A stretch of DNA of 64,000 nucleotides from Aquilaria yunnanensis. Its lineage: Eukaryota > Streptophyta > Magnoliopsida > Malvales > Thymelaeaceae. A model generated the notes under the pieces. That model was not told where the DNA came from and did not search any database. It worked only from the letters and a program-made list of their open reading frames with translations. The position numbers and the translations under genes were made by a program. The DNA lies in assembly GCA_039654915.1 (NCBI GenBank), contig CM077594.1, forward strand, positions 72,844,393-72,908,392. Direction: 5' to 3'. Below are positions 52,285-62,813 of this stretch, piece after piece (position 1 is the first letter of the stretch; each line of letters opens with the position of its first letter).

Positions 52285-54749
52285 TGTTACACTTACACAA
52301 AATGGGAAAATTATAGCATAAGGGCGTAAACTTATATGCTTTAATTTTCACCATAATGCATGAATTGTGAAGTATAAAGTATTCAATATACACTCCCTTA
52401 GGTGGTGCATACAATGATACTTTTGTTCTTAAGAAAACATCAATACATTGGTTACTTTTCAGGTAACCTATGGACTAGATTGTAAGGTTACAAAGGCTGG
52501 GTACTCAATTGAACTAATTTCCAAAGATGGCTATGGAAAGGACATGGATGGAATTATGAAGAATGGAAAATCATGGAATTAAAGATATTGTTGGTGATGT
52601 AAGGGCTTAATGAGGCAAATTTTACCATTTATGGCATAATGAGAACAAAGTTGCTTAAGTGTCAAACTTTTTGCCTAAAATTATAATGATTCTGACAAGG
52701 TTGAAAGAGGTCAAAATTTCTCAATTTTCCTCCCCATTTGGCTAGCCAAAAAATGTCCAAGTATGGGGTTAAAGTTGTAAAAATTTCAATTATGCCATGA
52801 GATATTTTTTACATAAGTCAAAATGATGAAGAAATGAAGAAAATTTTTCATTTCTTGGCCATTTCTATCATTTCTTCCTGCATATTTAGCTCCTAGTAGC
52901 TAGGGTTCTTCCTTGAGCTCTTCCATAGCCCTCCATAGCCACCATAGCTTAAGAAATCAAAAGAAAGCAAGATAAAGTAAGAAAATTCAACAAAGAGCAC
53001 AAAACCATAGTTTTCGGGTTAATTGAGCTTTACCTAGAGTTTTTAGATTTTTCATAGCCAAGGCAACAATATAATCTAGGCTTCATGGCTATTTATTTTT
53101 CAATACTGATGCCCAAGCATCTATGAAGTTAAGACCCTAATCTTGGAAGAGAGACAAGAGCTTGAGGAACCAAGTTTAGGTTAAGGGGGAAATTGCACCT
53201 AGGGTTTTGGCCTACATCTTTGGTACTCTGTTATGGCAGTGAAATTTGGGGTTTCTAGAGCCCGAGTTAGTACTAAATAATACTTAATTACCTCTTAAGA
53301 CCAAGCTTTAGCTTGAGGAGGGCTCCTATAGTGATTACTATTGATTTTGTGAATGTTTATGGACAAACCCTAATGTGTTATTGCTGCCAGCATTACATAT
53401 GTTTGTTGCTATGTTCGTTTGTGCATTTCGATGGCTATATCTATGTATATGTGCTATTTTTTGATGTTTTAGTGTCATTGGATTTCAAGTATATTGCTGG
53501 AAATTCACAATTTTAATGATAAGCCCTTACTAAGTTCTTCAAAGGAACTTATCCCCCTCTGTCCACATTTTTGGTAATCCTGAAAGAGAGTGGTCAAACT
53601 AATACTTGTAGTTTGAGTTTTATTATGAAATTTTAGGCACATGAACTTTAATATGTCTAGTATTAAAATGGTTTGTTTAATAATTTTTAGTGCACAATTA
53701 CTAATTTTAGTGTTGGTACTTTCTGCCTTACGTAGCAGCTGCCTTTCGAAGTTTTAGGAGTATATTATGTTTGTAAGGCTCTCCAAGAAGTTGGTGTACA
53801 TATGTAGCTAAGCTAGGGCATATGTATGATGCATCTATTCATTTAAATATACTATGGATGCTATATGGATGATATATGAGGCAATGAAGTGATGTTTGAG
53901 CTTGTATGTTCAATTCTGTCCATTTTGCAACTCATGAATTGTTTTAAATGAAATTATGTCCAATGCTTATGGAATGCCTCTAAATTTAGGGGAATGAATT
54001 TCCCCAACTATTTAAGACATGTATGAATCTATGCAAGTTGGCTTTACTCTTAAAAGCAAAGTGGATATTTTATGTGCAAATTTTGTGTGGGCACTATGGG
54101 AAATCATTACTAAATTTTAACATCATGTAGTCTAGAGGCCACAACTTCTTGTACAAGTAGTATTTAGCCATGAAATTTTGAAAGCATTTGGTATTCTCCA
54201 AGATGAAGAATTTGGAGTTTGAATCACTAGATTTAGTGCCTTGTAGCCAGAGTTATCGCTTGTCAAAGTTGGCTGAGTTTGTTGTGTACTGTTCATATGG
54301 TCAATTTTACCTAGTTGAGTATAAAATCCATAACTACAACTTTAGATGGATTTAATGTATCAAACCTATTTCCCTATGAAATTTTAAGTGTATAAAAAGG
54401 CTTAAAACCTTCAAGGCATAGGAGTACATTGGTAGAATTTGGGTTGGACATGGTGTGAAAGTTCAAACACATGAAATGGGCACCTAGTGAACCAAGAATG
54501 AATGGAATTTTGCATGAATGCTATATTGAAATGAGATGTGGTTTTAATCATTGTCTACCCTACCAATTGAAATTATATGTGGATATGTGTGTGATGGTTG
54601 GGTAGATATACACATCTTTGTATAAAGACCAAAAGGGATACTTGGATAAATATATTGTACATGTTTTGATGGCCTACAGAACATGTATTGCCTTGGGACT
54701 CAGACACATTAAATATGGACACTGTATTTAAGCACTTAGAGTGGTGATA
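52285..54749 (+). mobile_element. Family G 5' LTR (copy 2), about 2.47 kb
   Basis: It begins TGTTACACTT directly after satellite (GTTATGAACA) and ends GTGGTGATA, six bases before a primer-binding site. The minus-strand copy shows the less mutated end GTGGTAACA, so the LTR termini form a TGTTACCAC/GTGGTAACA inverted pair. It is colinear with 1280-3439 and 62814-64000. TATAAAAAGG at 54391 is a possible TATA box, but the other copies read TATTAAA there, so this is uncertain. The small ORF at 53313-53516 has no recognisable product. No host gene is seen in this 2.5-kb stretch. Confidence 0.9.
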
Positions 54750-54754
54750 GAAGT

Positions 54755-54766
54755 TGGTATCAGAGC
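54755..54766 (+). promoter_or_regulatory. Primer-binding site of family G copy 2
   Basis: TGGTATCAGAGC is an exact match to the 3' end complement of initiator-Met tRNA, located 5 bp after the LTR end. Copy 1 has lost this site by deletion and the minus-strand copy has a mutated version. Confidence 0.9.
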
Positions 54767-54903
54767 AAGGTTAAATGTGGTTTATGTGCACATGACATGA
54801 TGCATATAATTGCATACATATAGCTTAGTTGGGTTAGCTGCTAGTGTTAAGTACCTAACACATAGTATATATTGTGCTTTTCTAACTATCATGAAATAGG
54901 AAA

Positions 54904-56400
54904 ATGGCTGCCACAAGGAGACGGGATCAGGGACCCCTAAGTCCTCCTGTTGAGCAAAGGCTAGACATAAGGAATAAATAACAAAAAAAGGATGAATAGA
55001 CATCACAAAGGGCTTAAAGGGCAGTGAACTCTACACCTGAATTGAATATGCCTCAGGTGTGGGCAGAGTAGCAAAGAAATCTTGCCCAAATAAATGAAGC
55101 CTTAGTAAGGATTTTGCATGTGCATCAACAAGGAGAACAAGCTACACCATAGGAATTGAATTAGGAAGCTGCAAGAAAAGGTTCTAGGAACAACAATCTA
55201 ACCAATGTTACTTCTGATGAAAATGATGAGAATGAAAAAGCTAAAGATGAGGATAGAAGACACCCCTGATCTAGGAGAATTAGGTTTGAGATTGGCCAAG
55301 TATTTAGGGCCAAGAACTCAGCTTATGACCATTCCATGAGGAATGAAGCTGAAAGACCTGGCGAGAGGAGAAGAAGAATGAGACTTAGACACCATATGGA
55401 CTCAGAAGAATCACACAAGTCCAGGAGACACAGAGTTGAAGATCTTGAGGGCTTTGATGATGTCAAATTGTTGGAGAGGTTTCAAGGACTAAGCCTCCAC
55501 AATTTGATGGCAGAGCTAGACCAAAGAAAGCAAAGGAGTGGCTAAGATTCATTGAGAATTTGTTCAAGAGGATGCATTTGAGCTCCACCAAGAAAGTATC
55601 TCTGGCTACCTACAATCTTGTAGGTAGTGTAGAAATGTGGTAAAGAAGTGTTAAAGATAGCTATGTTGCCCAGAGAGGTAGAAGAATTGATCATGAGCTG
55701 AAAATGACATGGGCTAAATTTACAAGGATATTCCAATACCAGTATATAAGTGAACCTAAAGCGGGCTGAGTTTGATTCACTGAAACAAGACAACCTCAAT
55801 GTTCTGGAATATGAACACAAGTTCAACCAACTTATGAGGTGTGCACTACAATACCATGGGTTGGAAGAACTTAAAGCAAAGACGTTTGTCAGAGGTCTGA
55901 GACTAGATATTGGGAGAGTTGTTAGGCCTTTCAATGCCATTACCTAGCATGATGCTGCTCAAAAGGCTTTACTGGTAGAATAGGAAGAGTATGAAAGTAA
56001 ATGGTTTCCTAGTGGACCAGGAGAGACCAACCAGGTTGGAAGGCTAAAAAAACCAATGAAAGGGAAGGACATTGCCAAGGTTAGAAAACCTAGTATGGAT
56101 GGCAAGGCAAAGAGTAAGTTTATTGGCCTAAGGTGTCCTAAATGCAAGAAGTTCTATGGCAGGAGGCCATGTTATTTTGAGACACAGGCATGTCTCAGAT
56201 GTGGATCTTTGGATCACTAGATCAAGGACTGCTCTTTATTCCAAAGAAAAGGGCAAGTGGACCAAGGCCAGAATAGGCCTAATGTGTCAGCCGCTAGAGA
56301 CAATCAACCGAGGGGTCCTCTAAGAGTTCAAAGGCCTCAAGTGCAATGAGCTGGAAGGGTATTCCAAATTGACAAGGGAGAGACATCCCAACAAGGAGCA
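54904..56400 (+). pseudogene. Family G gag (copy 2), decayed
   Basis: The start ATG at 54904 gives MAATRRRDQGPLSPPVEQ, then a stop at about 54979. Gag sequence continues through a basic segment (open frame 55336-55545) and the retrotransposon gag domain (about 55500-55940: PKKAKEWLRFIENLF, LKMTWAKFTRIF, LEYEHKFNQLMRC, FVRGLRLDIG). The CCHC knuckle at 56191-56232 has all four ligands, but an in-frame TAG at 56218-56220 follows the His. Another in-frame TAG at 54997-54999 is shared with copy 1 (3653-3655). There is a frameshift near 55745. Confidence 0.9.
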
Positions 56401-56840
56401 CTTAGAGGTAACATTTATTTTAATGGTGTACCAGTTAATGTATTGTTTGATATTGGTGCCTCAGTGTCTATTATGGCTAGAAAGTTAACTGAATCCATGA
56501 AATTGTCTATAGAATTCATGCCTGATGTATCATTAGTAAGAACAGCAGGTAGACAATGTCTTTTCACTAATGAACTGGCTAAGAATTATGAGCTAGTAGT
56601 TGGAAAGACTAAGATTATGCTAATCTGCTAGTGTTAAATATTCCAAAGTATGACATTATTCTTGGCATGGATTGGTTGGCACTCCATGGAATCAAGATTG
56701 ATTGTGCTAAAAGAGAAATCACATTGCCTAGTAATGAAGTGCATGCATTAGTAAATTCTATGGAATTAGTGTACAAAATGCATGGCATGGAAGTAGAAGT
56801 TATGGATGAAATTCTTGTGATTTATGAAGATGAATAGTAT
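56401..56840 (+). pseudogene. Family G aspartic protease (copy 2), frameshifted
   Basis: The frame 56443-56631 carries LFDIGASVSIMARK; the catalytic Asp (56449-56451) is kept, but Thr of the Asp-Thr-Gly triad is Ile. A frameshift near 56620 moves the rest to 56631-56837, which encodes YDIILGMDWLALHGIKIDC and an acidic linker ending EDE before a TAG. The minus-strand copy has a better active site. Confidence 0.9.
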
Positions 56841-57830
56841 GCCTTGAATGGTGTGGAAATTGATGAGGAAGTATGTAGGATACCTATAGTGAGAGACTTT
56901 CCACAGGTCTTTCTTAAAGACCTGCAAGGTATTCTTCCTCCAAGAGATACTGAATTTGAGATTAAACTACAACCTAGAGCTATGCCAATATCCATACCTC
57001 CTTGCAAAATGCCGATCACAAAGATGACTGAGCTCAAAAAACAACTTAATGAACTTCTTGAAAAAGGTTTCATATGACCAAGTGTTTCACTGTGGGGAGC
57101 TCCAAATCTTTTTGTAGAAAAGAAGGATAGATCATTGATATTGTGCATTGACTACAAAAATTTGAATGTTGTGACCATCAAGAACAAGTATCCACTCCCT
57201 ATGATTGAGGATCTACTTGATCAACTTAAGAGAGCAAAGATCTTCTCTAAGATTGGTCTGAGATTTGGATACTTTCAATTAAGGCTAAAAGAGGAGAATA
57301 TATCTAAGACAACATTCAGATCAAGATATGGCCATTATGAGTACATAGTCATGCCCTTCGGATTGACTAATGCCACTGCCACATTTATGTACTTTATGAA
57401 CTATGTGTTCAGACCATACTTTGGATAAGTTTATAGTAGTGTTCAATGATGACATCCTAGTGTATTCCACGATGAAAGTGAACATAAGCGCCACTTAAGA
57501 ATTGTCTTGAACACACTACTAGACAATCAACTATATGCAAAATTTTCCAAATGTCGATTCTGGTCAAAGGAAGTGCCTTTCCTAGGACACATTATTGATG
57601 CACAAGGCCTTAGAGTAGACCTTGAAAACGTCAAGGCTATGCAAGAGTGGGAAAGACCTAAGACTGTAAAAGAAGTCAGAAGCTTCCTAAGATTGGCAAG
57701 CTGTTACAGGAGATTTCTGCCAAAATTTTCCATGATTGCTTCAATTCTTACTCAACCGACCAAGAAGGGCCAAAAGTTTGAGTGGACTAAAAGTGTGAAA
57801 AGAGCTTTCAAGAGCTAAAAATTAAATTGA
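56841..57830 (+). pseudogene. Family G reverse transcriptase (copy 2), broken
   Basis: The frame 56844-57077 gives the RT N-terminus (VRDFPQVFLKDLQGILPPR, LKKQLNELLEKGFI), ended by a TGA. The frame 57135-57428 gives [34 protein letters not shown] and [15 protein letters not shown]. The first catalytic Asp is Gly (57255-57257). The YxDD box appears in another frame as FNDD (57442-57453), with both Asp present. The frame 57507-57818 gives the connection domain (YAKFSKCRFW, VPFLGHIIDAQGLRVD, FLRLASCYRRF). At least two frameshifts and several stops are present. Confidence 0.9.
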
Positions 57831-58527
57831 TCCAAGCTCTAATATTGATTCTACTTGGTCTAGGAAAGCCTTACATCATTTATACAGATGCATCTAGATC
57901 TAGGTTAGGATGTGTCTTGATGTAGGATAGGAAAGTGAATGCTTATGGGCAACTGACACCCCATGAGCAAAACTATCTTACCCATGACCTAGAGCTTCAT
58001 GCAGTGATCTTTGTCCTAAAACAATGGAGGAATTACCTATTAGGAAGCTCATTTGTGATATAAGTAACCATAATAGCCTAAAGTACCTATTCACTTAAAA
58101 ATTGAACATGAGGCAAAGAAGATGGTTGGAGTATATCAAGGACTATAAGTACAACATTGAGTACACTGAGGGTCAAGGCCATCTACTAGCAGATGCCATA
58201 AGTAGAAACTATGCTGGTTTGCTAAAAGGTGGATCCTTGATAGATACTAGTAACGAGAATAGTTTGATATGCCTTTAGCATAAGTGGAAACAGTAGGAAG
58301 AAGCACAAGTTTGTACATTAACTATTCAGTCTGGGTGGACTAAGGAGATAAGAAAGACACAATAAGCAAACCCAAACCTGAAGAAGATTTCAGGGGAAGA
58401 CAAGGGGTCCCTACATGAATCCGTCACCTACAAGCAAGGGTTATTATACTTCAAAGTTAGAATATATGTGCCCTTGTGAGCAAGAACTCATATATGAGGT
58501 ACTTGAGGAAGCTCACCCTAGTAAACT
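57831..58527 (+). pseudogene. Family G RNase H and start of integrase (copy 2), cut by satellite
   Basis: YIIYTDASRS (Asp at 57887-57889), [19 protein letters not shown] and LADAISRN mark RNase H, with many stops and frame changes. After a linker, KQGLLYFKVRIYVPL and VLEEAHPSK (about 58435-58520) are the first residues of the integrase zinc domain. At about 58527 the sequence turns into satellite, so the integrase and the 3' LTR of this copy are missing. Confidence 0.8.
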
Positions 58528-59774
58528 GAATATTTCCATTCCAAACAAGTTTTGAATGTTTTCATTCCAAGCAAGTTATGATTGTTTCCATTCCAAATAA
58601 GCTGTGAATGCTTTCATTTCATTCTAAACAAGTTGTGAATAATTCTATACCAAACAAGTTGATAATGTTTTTACTCCATACAAGTAGTGAACATTTCCAT
58701 TTCATTCAAAAAAAGATGTGAATCTTTCCACTCCAAATATGTTGTGAATGTTTCCATTTCGTTCTAAATAAGCTATGAATGTTTCCATTCCAAACAGGTT
58801 GAAAATGTTTCAATTCCAAACAAGTTCTGAATGTGTCCGTTTCATTTTAAACAAGTTGTGAATGTTTTTATTCTAAACAATAGGTGAATGTTTTTATTAA
58901 AAACAAGCTTTAAATGTGTCCATTTCATTCTAAACAAGTTGTGAATATTTCCCTTTCATTATTTACTAGTTGTGAATATTTCCATTTTATTTTGAAAAAG
59001 TTATTAATGTTTTCATTCCAAACTAGTTGTTAATGTTTCCATTTCATTCTGAATAAGTTTTGAATGTTTCCATTACAAAGTAGTTTTGAATATTTCCATT
59101 TCATTCTAAACAGGTTGTGAATGTTTCCACTCCAAACATGTTGCCAATGTTTCTATTCCAAACAAGTTGTGAAAGTTTCCACTTCATTCTAAACAAGTTC
59201 TAACTCTTTCTATTACAAACAAGTTACAAATGTTTCCATTTCAATCTAAACAAGTTGTGAATATTTCCATTCCAAATGAGTTGTAAATGTTTCCATTTCA
59301 TTTTAAACAGGTTATGAATGTTTCCGTTCCAAACTAGTTGTAAATGTTTCTACTTCATTCTCAACAAGTTATCAATATTTCCATTCCAAACATGTTGTGA
59401 ATTTTTTTATTCCAAACAAGTTATGACTGTTTAAATTTCTCTCTAGACAACTTGTGAATGTTTCTATTCCAAACAAGTTCTAAATGTTTCCATTTCATTC
59501 TAAACATGTTGCAGAAGTTTTGAGTACACACTACTTCTGAATGTTTCCATTTCATTCTAAACATGTTGTGAAAGTTTCCATTCTAAACTAGTTGTCAATG
59601 TTTCCACTCTAAACTAGCTGTGAGTGTTTCCACTTCATTCTAAACATGTTGTGGATCTTTCTACTTAAACCAAGTTGTAAATATTTTGATTTCATTGTAA
59701 GCAAGTTGGGAATGTTTGTATTGCAAACAAGTTATGAATGTTTCCATTTCACTCTAGGCAAGTTGTGAAAGTGT
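58528..59774 (+). repeat. Satellite block 4
   Basis: About 1.25 kb of + strand 26/31-bp monomers lie between a + strand family G element and a minus-strand family G element. The left edge resumes at GAATATTTCC and the right edge stops after GTTGTGAAAGTG. No gene is present. Confidence 0.95.
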
Positions 59775-60420
59775 AGCTCCAAGTTATAGTTTAATCTCAA
59801 ATTCAATCTCTCTTGGAGGAATAATACTTGGCAGATCTTTAGGAAAGACTTGTGGATAGTTTTTCACTATAGTATCCTACTAACTTCTTCCTTAATTTCA
59901 ACATCATTCAATGGATAGTATTCATCCTCAGAAATTGCAAGAATCTAATCTAACACTTCTAGTTCCATGCCATACATTTCAGACAATAATTACATAGAAT
60001 TCACTAATGCATGCACTTCATTGCTAGGCAATGTGATTTCTCTTTTAGCACAATCATTATTTATACCATACATAGCCAACCAATTCATACCTGGAACAAT
60101 ATCATATTGTGGAATATTCAACAATAGCAGATCAATCATAACCTTAGTTTTCCTAACTTATAGCTCACAGTTCTTAGCTAGTTCATTAGTGAAAAGACAT
60201 TGACTACCTACTGTTCTTGTTAATGAAATGTTAAGCATGAATTCAATAGGCAATTTCATAGATTCAGTTGACTTCCTAGCCACAATGGACACTGAGCCAC
60301 CAGTATCAAACAGTGCACTAACATGCACACCATTTAAATAAATCTTACATCTAAGTGCCCCTTGTTGGGATGTCTCCCATTTGTCAATCTGGAATACTCT
60401 TCCAGCTCTCTGCACTTATG
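59775..60420 (-). pseudogene. Family G protease and RT linker (minus copy), cut by satellite
   Basis: Reading the minus strand, the frame 60415-60158 gives GRVFQIDKWETSQQGALR, then LFDTGGSVSIVARK and LFTNELAKNCEL. The Asp-Thr-Gly triad is intact here, unlike in the two + strand copies. Downstream, in other frames, come protease C-terminal sequence and the acidic linker. The copy breaks off in satellite at 59775, at the point matching about 56976 in copy 2, just before RT. Confidence 0.85.
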
Positions 60421-61758
60421 GCCTTAGTACTACTGGAGTACCTTTTGGTTGAACATCTTTAGCAGTTGGCATATTAGGCGTATTATGGCCTTGCTCTTGT
60501 TGCCCTCTTATTTGGACCAAAGGGCAGTGTTTGATCTAGTGATCAAAAGAACCGCATCTGAGACAAGCTTGTGTCTCAAAGTAACAAGGCTTCTTGCAAT
60601 GGAATTTCTTCTATCGAGGACACCTTGGACCAACAAACTTAATCTCAGTCTTGCCATCTATACTACATTTTCCAATCTTAGCAGTGACCTTACCTTTCAT
60701 TGGCTTCTACAGTCTTTCAGCCCGGCTGGTCTATCTTGGTCCACTGGAAAACCATTTATTTTCATACTCTTCTTATTCCACTCCTAGAGCCTTCTAAACA
60801 GCATCATGATAGGTAATGGCATTGAAAGGCCTAACAGCTCTCTTGATATTTGGTCTTAGACCATTGACAAACCTCTTTGCTTTAAGTTCTTCCAACTTGT
60901 GGTATTTTGGTGCATCAAACTTAGCCTATTTTAGATCTTTGATGGCATCACTTATATACTGGTCTTGAAACATCATTGTAAATTCAGGCCATGTCATCTC
61001 TAGCTCATGATCTGCTATTTTGCCTCTCTAGGTAGCATACCTATCTCTAACACTTCTCCACCAGATTTCTGCACTACCTACAAGATTGTAGGTTGCCAAA
61101 CATACTTACTTTATGGAGCTTAAATGCATCCTCTTGAACATCTTCTCAATGAATCTTAGCCACTCCTCAGCTTTCTCTAGTCTAGCTCTATCATCAAATT
61201 ATGGATGTCTTAGGCCTTGAAACCTCTCCAACAATCTAGAATCATCAAAGCCCTCAAGATCTTCAGCTTTATGCCTCCTGAAGCTATGTGATCCCTTAGA
61301 CACCTGATGCTCTCTAGGTCAACTTCTTTCTCTCTTGTCACTAAGGTTCCTAGCTTCTGAGTGACCGGCCTTTGACACTTAGCCAATCTCAAACCTTATT
61401 CTTCTACCCCTGGGATGTCTTTTATCCTCATCCTCTTCAAATTCTTTATCTTCATTTTTTTCAGAAGGAACATCACTAGGTTATTTTTAACAACTTCCTG
61501 GTTCTGCTCCTGTGGTAATGACTATGCTACTTCAACTCCTTGTTGTTGAGCTTGCAGTAGCCTTACTAAGTTTTCATTTATATGGGCCAAATTTCTTTGT
61601 AGTTCAACCTAGACTTGTGACATGTTCATTTTAGGTGCTAGGTTTTCTACTCCCTGACCACTTAGCTACTCTTGTACACCCTTTCCATTTCTATTGGCAT
61701 GTGTTTGCTCAATATGAGGTCTTAGGGGTCCCAAATCCCCTCTCTTTATGGCTACCAT
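60421..61758 (-). pseudogene. Family G gag (minus copy), decayed
   Basis: The minus-strand start ATG lies at 61758-61756 (MVAIKRGDLGPLRPHIEQ), with a stop soon after. Basic and gag-domain sequence follows, with several stops, and the order matches copy 2. The CCHC knuckle lies around 60524-60565 and again contains an in-frame TAG (plus-strand CTA at 60536-60538) right after the His. Plus-strand frames in this stretch (60449-60787, 60594-60797, 61635-61868) are shadows of this gene. Confidence 0.85.
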
Positions 61759-61916
61759 TTTCCTATTTCATGATAAATAGAAGAGCACAATATATACTGT
61801 ACATTAGGTACTTAACACTAGCAGCTAACCCAACTAAGTTCTATGTATGTAACTATGTGCATGCATGATGGAACTATATTCAACTCCAATTCAAACCATG
61901 CTCTAACACTAACTTT
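61759..61916 (-). other. Leader of minus family G copy with decayed primer site
   Basis: This 158-bp stretch lies between gag and the LTR end, close to the 154 bp in copy 2. The primer-site region reads TTAGTGTTAGAGC on the minus strand, several changes away from TGGTATCAGAGC, so priming would fail. Confidence 0.75.
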
Positions 61917-62813
61917 TGTTACCACTCTAAGTGCTTCTATATATTGATTAAATTTAGTGAGCTCAAGCCCCAGGCAGTCCATGTCCTGTAGGCCGAGCAG
62001 AACATGCCCACTATGTTTACCCAAGTAGCCCTCTTGGTCATTACGCAAAGATGTGTATATTGGTCCAACCATCACACACATATGCACATACAATTTCATC
62101 TAGAAGTAATGATGACAGTGAAATTCCTTATTCCTAGCCAATATGGAATTTGAGTAAAATCCACAAGTGCATGTACAATCATATGCACACATGATGCTAT
62201 TGGTCTGCATTTTATGTGTCCAAACTTTCGCATCATGTCCAACTTAAATTCTACCCACGTTCTCCTATGCCCTAAAGGTTTTAAACCCTTTAATACAATG
62301 AAACCTTCATATGGAAATAGGTTTGGGACATTAAATCCATCTAAGTTTACAATTATTAATTTTACACTTAATTACGTAGAAATGACCAAATGAGAAGTGC
62401 TTAGCAAAATCAGCCAATTTTGATAGGTCATAACTCTGGCTACAAGATACCAAATCCAGTGATTCAAACTCCAAGTTATTTATATTGAAGTGTTCTAGAT
62501 GTTGTCAAAATTTCATAGCCAAATGCTTTATGTACAAAAAGTTATGGTAGTTGGAGTACATGGTACCAAATTCTTATCCACTATTGACCATTATGCCCAT
62601 AAAAAATATCATAATATTCATACACTCCATTTGCAGGTGCAAAACCCACTTAGTAGTGTCCATACATGTCTCATACACCTGGAAAAATCATTCCCATGAA
62701 TTTAGAACCCTTTTAACCATCGTTGATAAAAATGCCATCAAAACAGCCCATAAACACCATATGAACCGCATTGTATACACACTTCAAACTACACTTCATT
62801 CATCCATATATCC
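61917..62813 (-). mobile_element. Family G LTR, 3' part (minus copy)
   Basis: On the minus strand this ends in GTGGTAACA (plus-strand TGTTACCAC at 61917-61925) and is colinear with 53872-54749 of copy 2. It breaks at 62813, where a + strand LTR terminus begins, so about 1.6 kb of its 5' part is missing from the window or lies beyond it. Confidence 0.85.

Noticed and set aside
55542..55940. 132-codon minus-strand frame as a gene
   Set aside because: It is a shadow of the + strand gag domain of family G copy 2, which has clear motifs in the sense direction.
56191..56232. Programmed stop-codon readthrough at the zinc knuckle TAG
   Set aside because: The TAG interrupts the knuckle rather than lying between gag and pol, the following bases (ATCAAG) do not match known plant readthrough contexts, and many other stops and frameshifts are present.
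60449..60787. 112-codon plus-strand frame as a gene
   Set aside because: It is the reverse complement of the minus-strand family G gag and zinc knuckle region.
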